A DNA stretch of 64,000 nucleotides from assembly GCA_030765045.1 (NCBI GenBank), contig CM060965.1:150105374-150169373 (forward strand), written 5' to 3'. This document shows positions 1-10,001 of the stretch, piece by piece (within the stretch, counting starts at the first letter, position 1; the number at the start of each line of letters is the position of its first letter). The stretch is from Tenodera sinensis (Eukaryota; Arthropoda; Insecta; Mantodea; Mantidae). A program made the position numbers and the translations under genes. The notes below the pieces were generated by a model that was given only the letters and a program-made list of their open reading frames with translations, made no database searches and was not told the origin of the DNA.

Positions 1-240
1 CGTTCCTGTAGAAGTTTTTGGTTTTCGGTGGTCCTGTCAAGACTAACCTGAAAATTTGGCAGAGGCCTCCCACGTGAAATCATCTGTCGTACTTGGACGC
101 CGGTTTAGCCTTTTAGGACCAGGTCCTCTTTCACGTAATCTTCCTCTAAGTCAGCTGGAAGACGTTTGATTACGTAGCGAAGAGGTTGATCCCCACGTGG
201 AGTAAAACTGTAGTTTTCTACTCCTCATAGTACGTTTCCA
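1..240 (-). pseudogene. Jockey-clade LINE ORF1 (gag-like) fragment at window edge
   Basis: Read on the minus strand, this encodes the stretch just before the zinc knuckles of a Jockey-type ORF1, including TGVQVRQMISRGRPLP and RTTENQKLLQE. The ORF1 at 10.0-11.5 kb has nearly the same peptide (TGVQVRQMVSRGRPLR, RTTDNQKLLQE), so both belong to related families. ORF1 of this clade is an RNA-binding protein that packages the retrotransposon RNA. The fragment has in-frame stops, for example in the KG-stop-TGV segment, so it is a relic. Its downstream part lies beyond the left edge. The upstream limit near 240 is where I lose similarity. It retains about 26 codons that the 10.7-kb copy has lost. Confidence 0.75.
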
Positions 241-280
241 TCATCATCCTATGTATTAAAAGGAGTGTTGAAGTCTCCCC

Positions 281-303
281 CCCTCTCTCTCTCTCTCTCT
301 CTC
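281..303. repeat. (CT)n microsatellite
   Basis: A short C-run followed by about ten CT dinucleotides. Confidence 0.9.
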
Positions 304-924
304 GTTGTTTTGTTTGCATCCGTTTAGTAAACAAAAGCCTGTACATTAGACTCATCCTCATCTGCGGTTGACATCTCCCAATTTATCCACACATAATGCA
401 CAAAAGAAGTAACCTTTTTATCTCCAGGGTGTCATATGGTTCCGTGTGCTGACGACGCCCCTTCCGCTTGTCACTACCGGCAAAACTTAGAAGAATGGAC
501 TGTCCCGCTTTTCCCAAGTGAAAATACCACAATATTTTAAAGCAGACATTTTCAACTGGGCACTGGGGAACTCAAAGGCTCTCTGCTCATAAAGTTTCCA
601 TGTGTCCATTAATATCCAAGCATTATAACCACGAAACTCTGCTTAGCTTGCAACAAAAATATATGTAGCATAGACAACAGCTGAGTCTGTGCGCACTACC
701 ACTGAAATCTTATTTTACCCGTTAGTAAGAGCTGTGAAACATTTGTCCCAAAGTTTCAAACCAAATTTGCTACACAAAGTGTGTATAGGCATGAGAAATA
801 GCTATATTCCAAAATTTGGATGTTCAAAACATCCAGGGTAGATGTATACACAGCGGTATGCAACCTGAACAAACCAATGTTATACCAGAGAGAAAGTTGA
901 ATTTGTCCATTCTTTGTAAAATGT
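304..924. other. AT-rich intergenic stretch, nothing recognised
   Basis: No ORF, structural RNA or repeat boundary could be supported here. Confidence 0.5.
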
Positions 925-1149
925 GTAATGAATAGAGCGAGGATAAATATCCCATCTCTTACAATGTTTGCGCGCTCGTACTATACACGCTCCGTGGTGA
1001 CTGGCAGACGGCGTAGCACAGGAGTTCAGAACATGTAAACAAAAGGGCAGGGCTGTGTAAGAAGCCCTAGTCCATTTACATCAGTTCATACCGCCGTCTA
1101 TTCGTTCCTCAAAAACATTGTAGTGAACAATAATACATTTTTAAATTGT

Positions 1150-1603
1150 TCAAAAGTAAAACTTGTCATCTAAACAATGTTTATACGGCGAGAAACTTCT
1201 CTTAACGTCACATGATGTAACGGGAGCAAACGTAAGATATTTTGCATTGTGTTCGTCATACGTAGATGACATTTTGTCTAGCTGTTGTAAACCAATTTTT
1301 ATATGAACCATTGTAGCGTAGCCAGGATCATTACATGATTTTACATGATCTATTTTGCACATGTCTTAAAAAACTCCGATTGAAGTGACAAATGGTCGTG
1401 TTCTTTATTCTTTGAAGCTGCAACAAGTGCTTTATGTTTTTGGTATTACAATGTTGCTTCAACAATTTCCGTTTCTCCTTGGAATCTCTAATTTGTGAAT
1501 AACAAAACTTACAGTGTATCGTATCGCCATCCAATACGAAATTATTTCTTCCAAATTCTTCCAATAACTTATTTAATTTACCATCACCTAAAGCTGAAGA
1601 CAT
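1150..1603 (-). pseudogene. hAT transposase remnant: BED finger joined to C-terminal dimerisation domain
   Basis: The minus-strand reading from 1603 to about 1370 resembles the N terminus of CGGBP1-like hAT transposases. It has LLEEFGRNNFVLDGDTIHC, then C-x2-C (HCKFCYS) and QHCNTKNIKH, a BED-type DNA-binding zinc finger whose second histidine is displaced by two positions. From 1362 to 1150 a second frame encodes APVTSCDVKRSFSPYK, which matches the hAT C-terminal dimerisation motif (PITSCDVERSFS). The intervening RNase H-like catalytic region is missing, and a frame change separates the parts. A related C terminus lies at 20275-20493. The start at 1603 is the first ATG of the finger ORF. A TGACGTCA palindrome lies about 120 bp upstream of it. 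Confidence 0.78.
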
Positions 1604-1720
1604 TATTCACCTCGTATGTAAACACGGATCGCACAGAAAATAACACTCCCTATCTGTACGGTACAGCTGTCATACTGAACCACAGCACGCTGTTCACCCC
1701 TCAGTCCGAGGTGGTAGCGA

Positions 1721-1728
1721 TGACGTCA
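1721..1728. promoter_or_regulatory. CRE-type palindrome TGACGTCA
   Basis: A full cAMP-response-element octamer about 120 bp upstream of the BED-finger ATG of the hAT remnant. It is one of at least nine such octamers in the window (3740, 4441, 34848, 35284, 39912, 48671, 56782, 62634). Function is inference. Confidence 0.4.
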
Positions 1729-1934
1729 AGCAAGCAATTCGCCGTGCAGTCAACCTGATTTCTTCTTCAGTGGATAATGTCCTCGCTCTAGTAATGAATT
1801 AGGTGATCTAGACGACTAGATGCGTGTGCAACTTCCGCAGGGAATTAACGTAGTGAACTGCAGTTAAATTGAGTGCACTCGCGCGTGGGTTAATTAGTTG
1901 GTGTGTGTGTGTTTGTGTGTGCGCGCGAGCTTAT

Positions 1935-2762
1935 TTTCCCTACTACGTAAAGTAGAGGAATTATTGTATTCCATCCAGAAATTCGATGTCGAGATTTCAT
2001 CGAAAAAATGTCTTAAGGCCCCCTGAATCAAAAAGAAAAAAAGAAAAATTCTTAGTAAAAGGCCCATGTATGTGTGTCTGTCAGTCTGTAGACAGCATTG
2101 CCCAACAACGAAAACTCGGTTAAAAAGCAAATTTGGTATTTAAGTTTAATGTCTTTCAAGGATGCGACACGAACATTTTGAGGAAAATTCCTCCACCCTA
2201 AATTACCCTTTACATGGAAAATTTACCAAACATTTTGATTTTCTTGAAAATAGTTCCAAAGATTTTGATTAAAATGCCATATGTCTGAGATATTTTTATG
2301 GCAAATAATGTATACCTTGAATTTTCTGGCTAAAGAAAATGTGTTCTATTTACTGTGGATGACTTTTGCATAACTGGTAAACCATAAGACATAGATCTAA
2401 ACTTAGAACACAAAAAATGTAGATCTTGCTAACACACACCGTTTATGTCTCAATAAATTTTTTTGTGGAGTGAACTATTTCGGAGATATTCCTTGTTATT
2501 TGCGTGAGTTTTGGAGAAGTTATATTTTTGTCAAATGGAACATTGTTATTCATTTTTATATGTTAACCGTGCAAAGAGCACGGAATTTGAAAGCATTTGA
2601 CTATCACTTAATATTCTCCTTGTATCTACAAGAAGATAAGCAATAATATAATTTCTGAAAATGTTTACCTCAACTAACAAGAAGAAGATACAGGAATAAG
2701 AGTTTGTAAGAATGGTTAGTACAAGAGTAGAGAAATTCATGTGAGTCCAACACATCAGTTAT
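1935..2762 (+). repeat. Family A interspersed repeat, near full-length copy
   Basis: This roughly 0.83-kb sequence recurs through the window and contains no ORF of its own. It starts with a hairpin-like CTACTACGTAAAGTAG followed by AGGAATTATTGTATTCC. It carries a TGTGTGTCTGTCAGTCTG segment and the landmarks TGGTATTTAAGTTTAATG, GATGCGACACGAA and CATAACTGGTAAACC. It ends with GAGTAGAGAAATTCATGTGA. Similar copies lie at 16818, 24365, 26107, 36935(-), 40335, 42470(-), 46845, 47394(-), 48990 and 54075. I do not recognise the family. No terminal inverted repeat or TSD is evident. Confidence 0.8.
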
Positions 2763-2763
2763 T

Positions 2764-2793
2764 TTGCGCGCGCGCGTGTGTGTGATTGTGTAC

Positions 2794-2880
<87 letters not shown>
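2764..2880. repeat. (GT)n microsatellite
   Basis: A CG/GT dinucleotide stretch grading into a pure GT tract of more than 80 bp. It directly abuts the 3' end of the family A copy. Confidence 0.95.
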
Positions 2881-2882
<2 letters not shown>

Positions 2883-3090
2883 CAGCGTAACTCTCAAACG
2901 TCGGTTAAATAGTCGGTTAGTTAGTTAAATACCAAACATTCTTCTTCTATCCTTTACATAGAGAAATTAGGGAACATTCTTATTCTATTTTGTTTGTATG
3001 CAAATTCAGTGTTTTTTTTTTCTCTTCACATTTATTTTTCGTGATTTACTCATAGTATAGAATAGGAAACGAAGCAACATTTTCAATTAA

Positions 3091-3488
3091 CCCTAGCAAT
3101 AGCAAGGGCAGGGGTAATCTATACCTACCTTTTGAAATTCTTTAAATTCTATCTTTTTAATTTTTTGATTAAAGGCATGCAGCTAATAGTTCTTGTCAAT
3201 CACTACTACTGAATTGCGTAATTATTTCAAAGGTTTCATTGTTGGTCTTTTTGAGAAACGATGAAAAATCAAGGTGGTGATAAAGTACTGCCCCTTCTTA
3301 ATTTTATACACAAAAAATGTAACAAAGGAATAGTTAAGCAATGTTAAACATAACCTTTATAAACATGAATATGCAAATTTAAAATTTATTTTGTTTGAAA
3401 GTTGCTAAGACATTTTGTTACCAGTGGTGGTCACAAGGTAATCCTCTTGATAATGTAAGTTCTGTAATAAGGCTTGGTATTGCTAGGG
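3091..3488. mobile_element. piggyBac-type MITE with TTAA TSDs
   Basis: TTAA duplications flank the element (3087-3090 and 3489-3492). The termini are inverted: the left begins CCCTAGCAATAGCAAG and the reverse complement of the right begins CCCTAGCAATACCAAG, matching at 15 of 16 positions. TTAA targets with CCC-starting TIRs are the signature of piggyBac. At 398 bp it has no coding capacity and is a non-autonomous derivative. Confidence 0.85.
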
Positions 3489-3492
3489 TTAA

Positions 3493-5045
3493 TCCATGTA
3501 TTATAAAATATCTCTATTTTAGACCTCGGGAAGTATAAACTAAAATATATGAGACGTACATCACTTTTGATGAAGACAGATGCGACTACGTCACTGAGTG
3601 TCTCACGTTTTTCATAATTTAGAATTAAAAGTGATAAATTAGAGTCATAATTTTTATGTGCAAGAAGCGCCACGGTGCTTATGGTTTAAAAATTGCTGGT
3701 CTAATTACGCAGAAGACAGCTCAACAGCTGTGGAGTGCCTGACGTCACAGTGTTCTCGGTTAGCACAAAGGAAAATGCGAGACAAAGATTGTGTCTGTCT
3801 GGGACACTGACACTGTGAGGCTTCCCTTTGAATGAAACAATTGAAGACTGCAAAGTCTTTTGCTGTCATTCCGTGTGACCTGTTTTTTCTTAACTGCCTT
3901 CATTCCAATTGCATTTTCTTTTTATACACGCTGTCATTTAAGTGTGTAACTAATGGTTTTTATACGATGCCGCAAAGTTTTAGTTTCTATAAGCCTTCCT
4001 TAGGTCCTCAGGATTTTTCAGAAACAGAGCCAACTGCAGTTTGGGATGAAAGTACATAATTGCTTTATAGCTGTTAAAAATACTGAGTGATAATACGTTA
4101 GAGATTAGAAAAAAGTTATTTCAAACTTGTGCGTATTAATATGGAAAACACATTTCACTAACGTCCACTTATTCTGTCACCTCATTCGGTTATCGCTGTC
4201 ACTTAAGTGGTTACTTTGGTAATTCAAACACCAGCTATGGCAGTCTACCCCTTTCCAAGCTTGTCGTACATACAGCTAGTGATAAAGAACAATTTCCGAT
4301 TCATCTTATGGTTGATGAAACTGTGAAGACCCCGACTTAAGTACTTACAGCGTATTAAGTCGCTATTAGGATGTTATCTCAATAGGCCGGAGGGATGTGC
4401 GCTCACATGCGATAAAGATTAGCTGGGCGTAGAGTATGAATGACGTCAGAAGTACAGCACGGCCATAAAATGTGCAAACAAGTGCCACTAGAAGCAAGAG
4501 TCGAAAACAACGTAACGTAGTACTCTGCGAACTAGTGAAGCATTGCCTTGCAGGTGTATGCAGGTGCAAGGTCAAGTTGCAGTATAATGCGACGGTTTTG
4601 TTTCTTCTCGCAGTGAGCTGCAGACGTGGAGTAATAAGTGTTCTTTAGTGTCCGTATGATGCTTGTGGCGGTTTTCATGGTTACGCTGTAGCTACCTGCA
4701 GTTGTTTACATGCGTGAGCGATAACAGTAAAGTCAATGTGCAGTATACCTATGGAAAAACGCACACGTCTCAGATCTCGTGTGGTTTACCAGGAAAAATG
4801 CGAGTGAGTTGGAGAAGTTAATGTCGTATCGGCATGTGGGCTACAGTAGCTCAGTGGTTAGAGAAGCCGAACGGAATCCAAAAAGATCCGTCTCATTCTA
4901 CCCCTTTGCAAGTCAATAATCTAGTTTAGCCTTCTCCTAGAGTCCCTTAGGTCACTCTACTACTTCACTAATGTGAACTAGTTCCATTGTTCACTGCCAC
5001 GGGATATGCGCGAGACTTCGGTACTACTTGGAAAAAATTGGGTTT
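3493..5045. other. No gene found; two CRE octamers and a weak tRNA-like head
   Basis: The only features are TGACGTCA octamers at 3740 and 4441, and a tRNA-like A-box segment near 4846 (AGTAGCTCAGTGGTTAGAG) that may be the head of a decayed SINE. Short ORFs here show no family signature. Confidence 0.4.
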
Positions 5046-5345
5046 TTATAGGACAAGGGGAAAATCTTTCAAAGACGCCAAGGGCAAGTTGGGTGTAGCT
5101 CCCGCTATCACTTGTATTGTCACTTGTCCTATTATTGCAATCTTGCGCTGCACCCTTTCGTTAACTCTTCTATATGTTGACTTTTCTACCCAACTTTTCC
5201 AGGTGGGAGCACAGTATGGAATAATGGAGTTAACTACACTCCCAAGTACTTTTCTTTTCGTTGCTTTTGGTGCTCCAATATTTTGTATGAGCCGTCCCAG
5301 CGCTGCAACAGTCTTTTCTACCTTACTGGCCACGTATTTTCCGTG
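5046..5345 (-). pseudogene. R1-clade LINE reverse transcriptase fragment (thumb region)
   Basis: The minus strand encodes about 95 residues including EKTVAALGRLIQNIGAPKAT, KRKVLGSVVNSIIPYCAPTW and a TYRRVNERVQRKIA segment. The order and spacing match the region after the RT catalytic domain in R1-type non-LTR retrotransposons, where the family pattern is ALxRLMPNVGGP, then LASVVNSxLLYGAPVW. Nothing upstream (palm, YADD) or downstream (C-terminal finger) can be followed, so this is a truncated relic. It could also be from the related Outcast group. Confidence 0.72.
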
Positions 5346-5749
5346 TCCACATGCTCATATTCTGCCCTATTTGCGCAGTCGGTACACATGTATTTTTGTG
5401 ATCTTCTGTACGCAAGCTTGGCGCCTACACATTACTCGACGTCACTAAAGGGTGACAGAGTTATAATGTTCTAACATCGCAGTCGATGTTAGAAACTACA
5501 TTTATAATCAGATATTGTCGGCAGTTCTCGACGAAAAGATTTAAATTTGCAAATAAAGTCACATGTTTGCAAATTCCTCATTTGTTTCCATTCCTGCCAA
5601 CACTCACGCATACCCTGCAGATTAAGAGCTCATGCTGGAGCTAGTTAGGTAGTGTGACACTGACACTGGGTAGGAGAACTCCTGGCGACCAGATCTTCCA
5701 GATCTTAGAAGCAATGTCTCCAACCAGCAGCGGGAGCGGAATTTGCACC

Positions 5750-5833
<84 letters not shown>
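5750..5833. repeat. (AC)n microsatellite
   Basis: An uninterrupted AC tract of about 80 bp. Confidence 0.97.
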
Positions 5834-5836
<3 letters not shown>

Positions 5837-6724
5837 GCACAAGCCGTTTTCTAAAAAGTGTACGTGTTAAATTCATATGACATTTTCTACTCATTTTGGA
5901 CAAATGATTTTTCGATCTACTTGTTAAAATAAATTTTTTCATTACTCATTTACTAATTTTCTTGAGACTATAAAAGGAATATAGTAAGCCAAATCGATAG
6001 TCAGCCTTCTATATTGTGTCCTCGTTGTACTGATAACAAGAAGGAAAGAAAACAATGAATAGTTTGCACTCAGAAAATTATAGTGCTTGGAATTTCAAAA
6101 CAAAAACTTCAACATCACGGAAATGGTTTACGCTATAAAAAATCTTGCAATAAACTGTGTGCTCTGTCGAGTGCTGCATTTTTGCAACTCGTGGCTTACC
6201 AGATTTTTAAACTGCTTTGTATTATTCATCATTAAGACAACCACTGCACTGTCTACCGAGGTGTACAGAACCATTATTCATTAAAGTCTTATAACCCACT
6301 GAGACGGAATGTTTTACTAAATAGGACAGGAACAAAACCAGTAGGATCCGTGGATATTATTAAAGATCGTTATACTTGAAATGACAAGGCAAACATGCCT
6401 TTATTTTAACAACTTTAATATTACAAAATGAACATAGCACCTTGACTTATATACCATACATTCCACTCACCGATCACTCCAAAGTCTTTGCACAGAATAC
6501 TCTTTCAAACTATTTTTCTTCCATGTCAAGTCCTTTTAACTTATTCCCAAAAATCCCTGCCATGCCGAACGTTAATATTAGAAAATCTTACACGCCAAAG
6601 TCCCCACCCAAGGTATTAAAGTCCCTATAACATGAATTTATAATAAAAATTAAATGGCGTGTACTAAACGTAATCTCCCTCCGGCCGGTCACGCCATTTA
6701 AGTCGGCTGCACCGAACGTCCTCC
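5834..6724. other. AT-rich spacer, nothing recognised
   Basis: Only short ORFs without family signatures. The last part (about 6660-6724) is GC-richer and directly borders the LINE tail. Confidence 0.5.
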
Positions 6725-7337
6725 TTTCAAGATTCAAGATTATTTTTATTATAATTTTTGTCTGGTGCTGATACATTTGGGCCCAGCTTACAGACTTACA
6801 TTAGCATGTTTATTACAATTATTTATACTTATATTAAAATATGTACAGCGGGTTCTTAGGTAACCCATACAGTGACCCTCTTTGGATCACCGAGAACAGT
6901 TCCCATTGGTATAGTTCTTGGTTGTTTTTGTATGTTTTTTTTTTCTTTGTCCTTTTTTTTTTTCTGTTGGTTTTGTACACATATATTTACACACATGCAC
7001 TCCCGCATTCACTCTGGCATATCACAAGATATGCCCTCATACACGCACACACACATACACACACACACACACACGCACAGTGGGCACTTCACGTGAGCGT
7101 CCCGTTCGCACATGTTTGCTGGGCACACGTGACTATGCGTCCCAGCAGATAACTAAGCACTATATACACAACTATGTACACACGATATATACACTTTGTA
7201 CAGTCCGCAGTTTTCCTGGGCGGGGCAGGGTGCAGCTCCTGACCTGTTCCCTGGGGTGCAGGCCTCTAAGGTAGCGTGTGTGCGGCCTAGGGCCGTATTT
7301 GCGTGGACGCGCATCAGTCGGTGAGCCGAGTTGACGT

Positions 7338-10001
7338 TTAAAACATTTTAATTCGCGCATGCTTCCGATGCTTCGGCTCACCTTTGCCGATATTGGCAAT
7401 GACATAATTGTCGTGGTTTCTGATGCGCGCCCACGCGGCAGTGGCTCTTTTTGTAATTGCCTCGGGAATGGATGGGATTTGGGTTTCTTGGTGAAGGCTT
7501 TGATTAGTGGTTAGGATGCGAGCAGAGAGGATTTTTCGGAGGGAGAGGTTTTGGAGAGTTTGGATGGTCTTCAGGGCGGTTTTTGAGGCATTTGCCCAGG
7601 CCACACACGCGTATAGAACCACAGACAAGATAAAAGCTTTGTACAGGACGAGTTTGGACTTCAATTGCAGCTGTTTGCTGCGGAAGATGGGGGCGCACAA
7701 CTTTAGTCGCTGTCTGCCTTTGTTGGCGCTATTTTTTATGTGGGTGGACCAGCACATTGTGCGGTCCAAGGTCACCCCTAAATATTTAACTTGCCGACGA
7801 CAGTGCAATACCTGACCACCGACCATTAGGTCCATTGCCAAAGTGTGATGCCGCTTAGAAAAATGGATCAGCTGGCATTTGTCGGGGTTAATTTTGATTT
7901 TCCAGTCATGTTGCCATGAGAGGAAGTTGTTCACATAACGTTGCATTTCTGCAAGGCCGAAACGTGGATTTCTATGGTGGTTGTATATTGCAGTGTCGTC
8001 AGCATACATGGCGACCTTACATCTGGCGTCCACTGGGAAATCATTAGTAAATAATATATACAGAAAGGGTGACATGATTGCCCCTTGTGGGACGCCAGCC
8101 CGCATCGCTCGCTCTCGTGAGGAGGAGCGGCCCACTTGGACGTAGAACTTGCGTTTTTCTAGGAAATTGTGCAGCAAATATAGATAATTTTGAAGAGCCG
8201 GGAAATTGTGGTGCAGTTTGTAAATAAGGCCATTGTGCCAGCACCGGTCGAATGCGGCTTCTACGGCCAGAAATAGCGCCAACGTTGAAGCCCCGTTGTT
8301 AAATTGCTCTGTTATGTCATCTGTTAGCCTGAGAAGTTGTAAGTCAGTAGAATGTCCTTTTCGAAAGCCAAACTGTGAATTTGAGAGTTCATGAGATTCC
8401 GAAACTTGTATAAGTTTTTCGAGCAATTTACCAATAGTAGACAAAAGACTAATGGGGCGGTAGTTTTGCGGTTGTCTGGTGCTTTTTCCTTGCTTTGGAA
8501 GCATGATTACCTTGGCTCGTTTCCAAGTAGAGGGAAAGTAGCCTTGCTGCATACAGGCGTTAAATATTTTGGTCAGTTGCACCAGAGCTTTTCTCGGGAG
8601 ATGCTTAAGTTCCTCATTAGTCACTTTGTCCGGGCCGGCAGCTTTCCCATTAGGCAATTTCCTAATTAGCTTGTAAACTTCCTGCGGTGTTATTAGGGTT
8701 AGCTGTTGCTCTTGCTTCTGCGCCACCCAGGTTTGTACCCATGTCTGTACCTCCCGTTCTAAATCACGGTTGATAACTGGATTTTCGCTGAATCTGTCTT
8801 CAAGACAGTCAGCGAAGACCTCGGCTTTCTCCTCTTCGGAGAAGTGCAGGCCGCCGTGAGTGTGCAGCGCCTCAGTTGCGGAGTTGACGCTCGTGGAGAC
8901 CTTAAATGCCTTTAATAATTTCCACAAAGAAGAGTCCGAATGGGTGGTACTCAGCATTTTGTTTTCCCACTGTTCAATTTTGTTAAGTTTAATTTGATGC
9001 CGAATGATGTTGCGTAGCCATTTTGCTAGCACTTTATATTCAGGCTGACGGGTGTACCGCCATAGTCTCGTCAAGCGTCGTCTCCGCGCAATGAGTTGCT
9101 CTACCTCGGGGTACGTGCAAAAACCGGGTGGTCTTGTGGTGTATGTGGTAGCGCTTCTCTTGGCTGTGTGTAGCGAGGCAGTAAAGTTTTCAATGGCGAC
9201 ATCTATGTCTGCCTCGCTATAGTATGACAGTCTGGGTTGCGCCATCCTGTGCATTTCCATGGTGAACTTATTCCAGTCGGTCTCGGCCCTCCTTCGAGGA
9301 CCGGAGGCACCGGCCGAAATGCCACCCTGTATGTCGAAATTCACAGGAAGGTGGTCGGAGTCCAGGCTATGATACACTGTAAAGTTAATTAAAGGTGTCG
9401 CATTTTTTGTTAAAACGAAGTCCAAAATTTCGGGGTCAAAGTGCCCTGATGTGTGCCAAAATGTGGGATCTGGGGGAAGATGTACCTCTATGTCGTCATT
9501 TTCCGTTATAAGTTCAACCAGGAGATTTCCAGCCGCGTTTGCTCGGCGAGAAAACCACCAGGGGTGCCGGGCATTGAAATCTCCTGCAATTATAACGTGC
9601 TCCTCTAAAGCGAGGATCTGTTCGAGGTCACGTATGAAATTTGGGGAGTTGGGGGGCCGATAAAGCGCTACCAGCATCACCGTTTGTCTATTTACACATG
9701 TTTTAAGTGCTGTGCACTCTAACGCTGCCATCGCAGGTAGCGTAACAGAAGCATGAGCAATGTTGTTTCTGAGCAAAATAGCAGTCCCTCCCCCCTGTCT
9801 GCCAATTCTGTCGTTCCGAAAGATTTGATACCCCTGGAGCTTAAAAGTGTGCTCTTGTTGTAATTTTGTTTCGCAAATGAATGCGATATCAATTTTGTTA
9901 CGCCGCAGGTAATTTTCAAGTTCGTTTTGCTTCCTGTGGATGCCGTCTGCATTCCACAGGAGCGCGCGCGTTAAAGTTGTGCCTCCCCTTGAAGTTGCCA
10001 T
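7338..10001 (-). CDS. Jockey-clade LINE ORF2: endonuclease and reverse transcriptase, open but probably dead
   Basis: This 887-residue protein nicks target DNA and copies the element RNA. Residues 14-225 are an exonuclease-endonuclease-phosphatase domain: WNADG (N17), FICETKL (E44), GDFNARHPW and SDHLPV keep the expected catalytic residues. The RT follows at about 450-740, with GPDKVTNEEL, QFGFRKGHSTDLQLL, GVPQGAIMSPFLY and YADD at 666-669. Two defects stand out against the plus-strand copy. Motif A reads LFLAVEAAFD (Ala579) where the other has LFLDVEAAFD, losing the first catalytic aspartate. An 18-bp deletion also removes LSRLQK after EKLI. The ATG follows the ORF1 stop directly (TAAATG), in the same frame, which suggests termination-reinitiation. 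The open frame with a dead palm suggests recent decay or trans-mobilisation. Confidence 0.88.
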   Translation of the reverse strand: MATSRGGTTLTRALLWNADGIHRKQNELENYLRRNKIDIAFICETKLQQEHTFKLQGYQIFRNDRIGRQGGGTAILLRNNIAHASVTLPAMAALECTALKTCVNRQTVMLVALYRPPNSPNFIRDLEQILALEEHVIIAGDFNARHPWWFSRRANAAGNLLVELITENDDIEVHLPPDPTFWHTSGHFDPEILDFVLTKNATPLINFTVYHSLDSDHLPVNFDIQGGISAGASGPRRRAETDWNKFTMEMHRMAQPRLSYYSEADIDVAIENFTASLHTAKRSATTYTTRPPGFCTYPEVEQLIARRRRLTRLWRYTRQPEYKVLAKWLRNIIRHQIKLNKIEQWENKMLSTTHSDSSLWKLLKAFKVSTSVNSATEALHTHGGLHFSEEEKAEVFADCLEDRFSENPVINRDLEREVQTWVQTWVAQKQEQQLTLITPQEVYKLIRKLPNGKAAGPDKVTNEELKHLPRKALVQLTKIFNACMQQGYFPSTWKRAKVIMLPKQGKSTRQPQNYRPISLLSTIGKLLEKLIQVSESHELSNSQFGFRKGHSTDLQLLRLTDDITEQFNNGASTLALFLAVEAAFDRCWHNGLIYKLHHNFPALQNYLYLLHNFLEKRKFYVQVGRSSSRERAMRAGVPQGAIMSPFLYILFTNDFPVDARCKVAMYADDTAIYNHHRNPRFGLAEMQRYVNNFLSWQHDWKIKINPDKCQLIHFSKRHHTLAMDLMVGGQVLHCRRQVKYLGVTLDRTMCWSTHIKNSANKGRQRLKLCAPIFRSKQLQLKSKLVLYKAFILSVVLYACVAWANASKTALKTIQTLQNLSLRKILSARILTTNQSLHQETQIPSIPEAITKRATAAWARIRNHDNYVIANIGKGEPKHRKHARIKMF

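Larger units (their letters stand above)
933..1790 (-). mobile_element. hAT element, internally deleted, with TIRs and 8-bp TSD
   Basis: The element is bounded by the exact 8-bp target-site duplication GTAATGAA (925-932 and 1791-1798). The ends are inverted: the left begins TAGAGCGAGGATAAATATCC and the reverse complement of the right begins TAGAGCGAGGACATTATCC. An 8-bp TSD with short TIRs and a BED-finger transposase is diagnostic of the hAT superfamily. At 858 bp it is far shorter than an autonomous hAT of 2.5-4 kb. Inside, the first and last parts of a transposase lie next to each other with the catalytic middle gone, so it would need transposase supplied in trans. Confidence 0.85.

Noticed and set aside
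2670..2897. Poly-Thr-His ORF, and the similar Cys-Val ORFs near 5640-5940
   Set aside because: Translations of GT/AC microsatellites.
5341..5400. C-terminal zinc-finger-like CTDCANRAEYEH on the minus strand next to the R1 fragment
   Set aside because: It lies upstream of the RT thumb, the wrong order for an R1 C-terminal finger, and in another frame.
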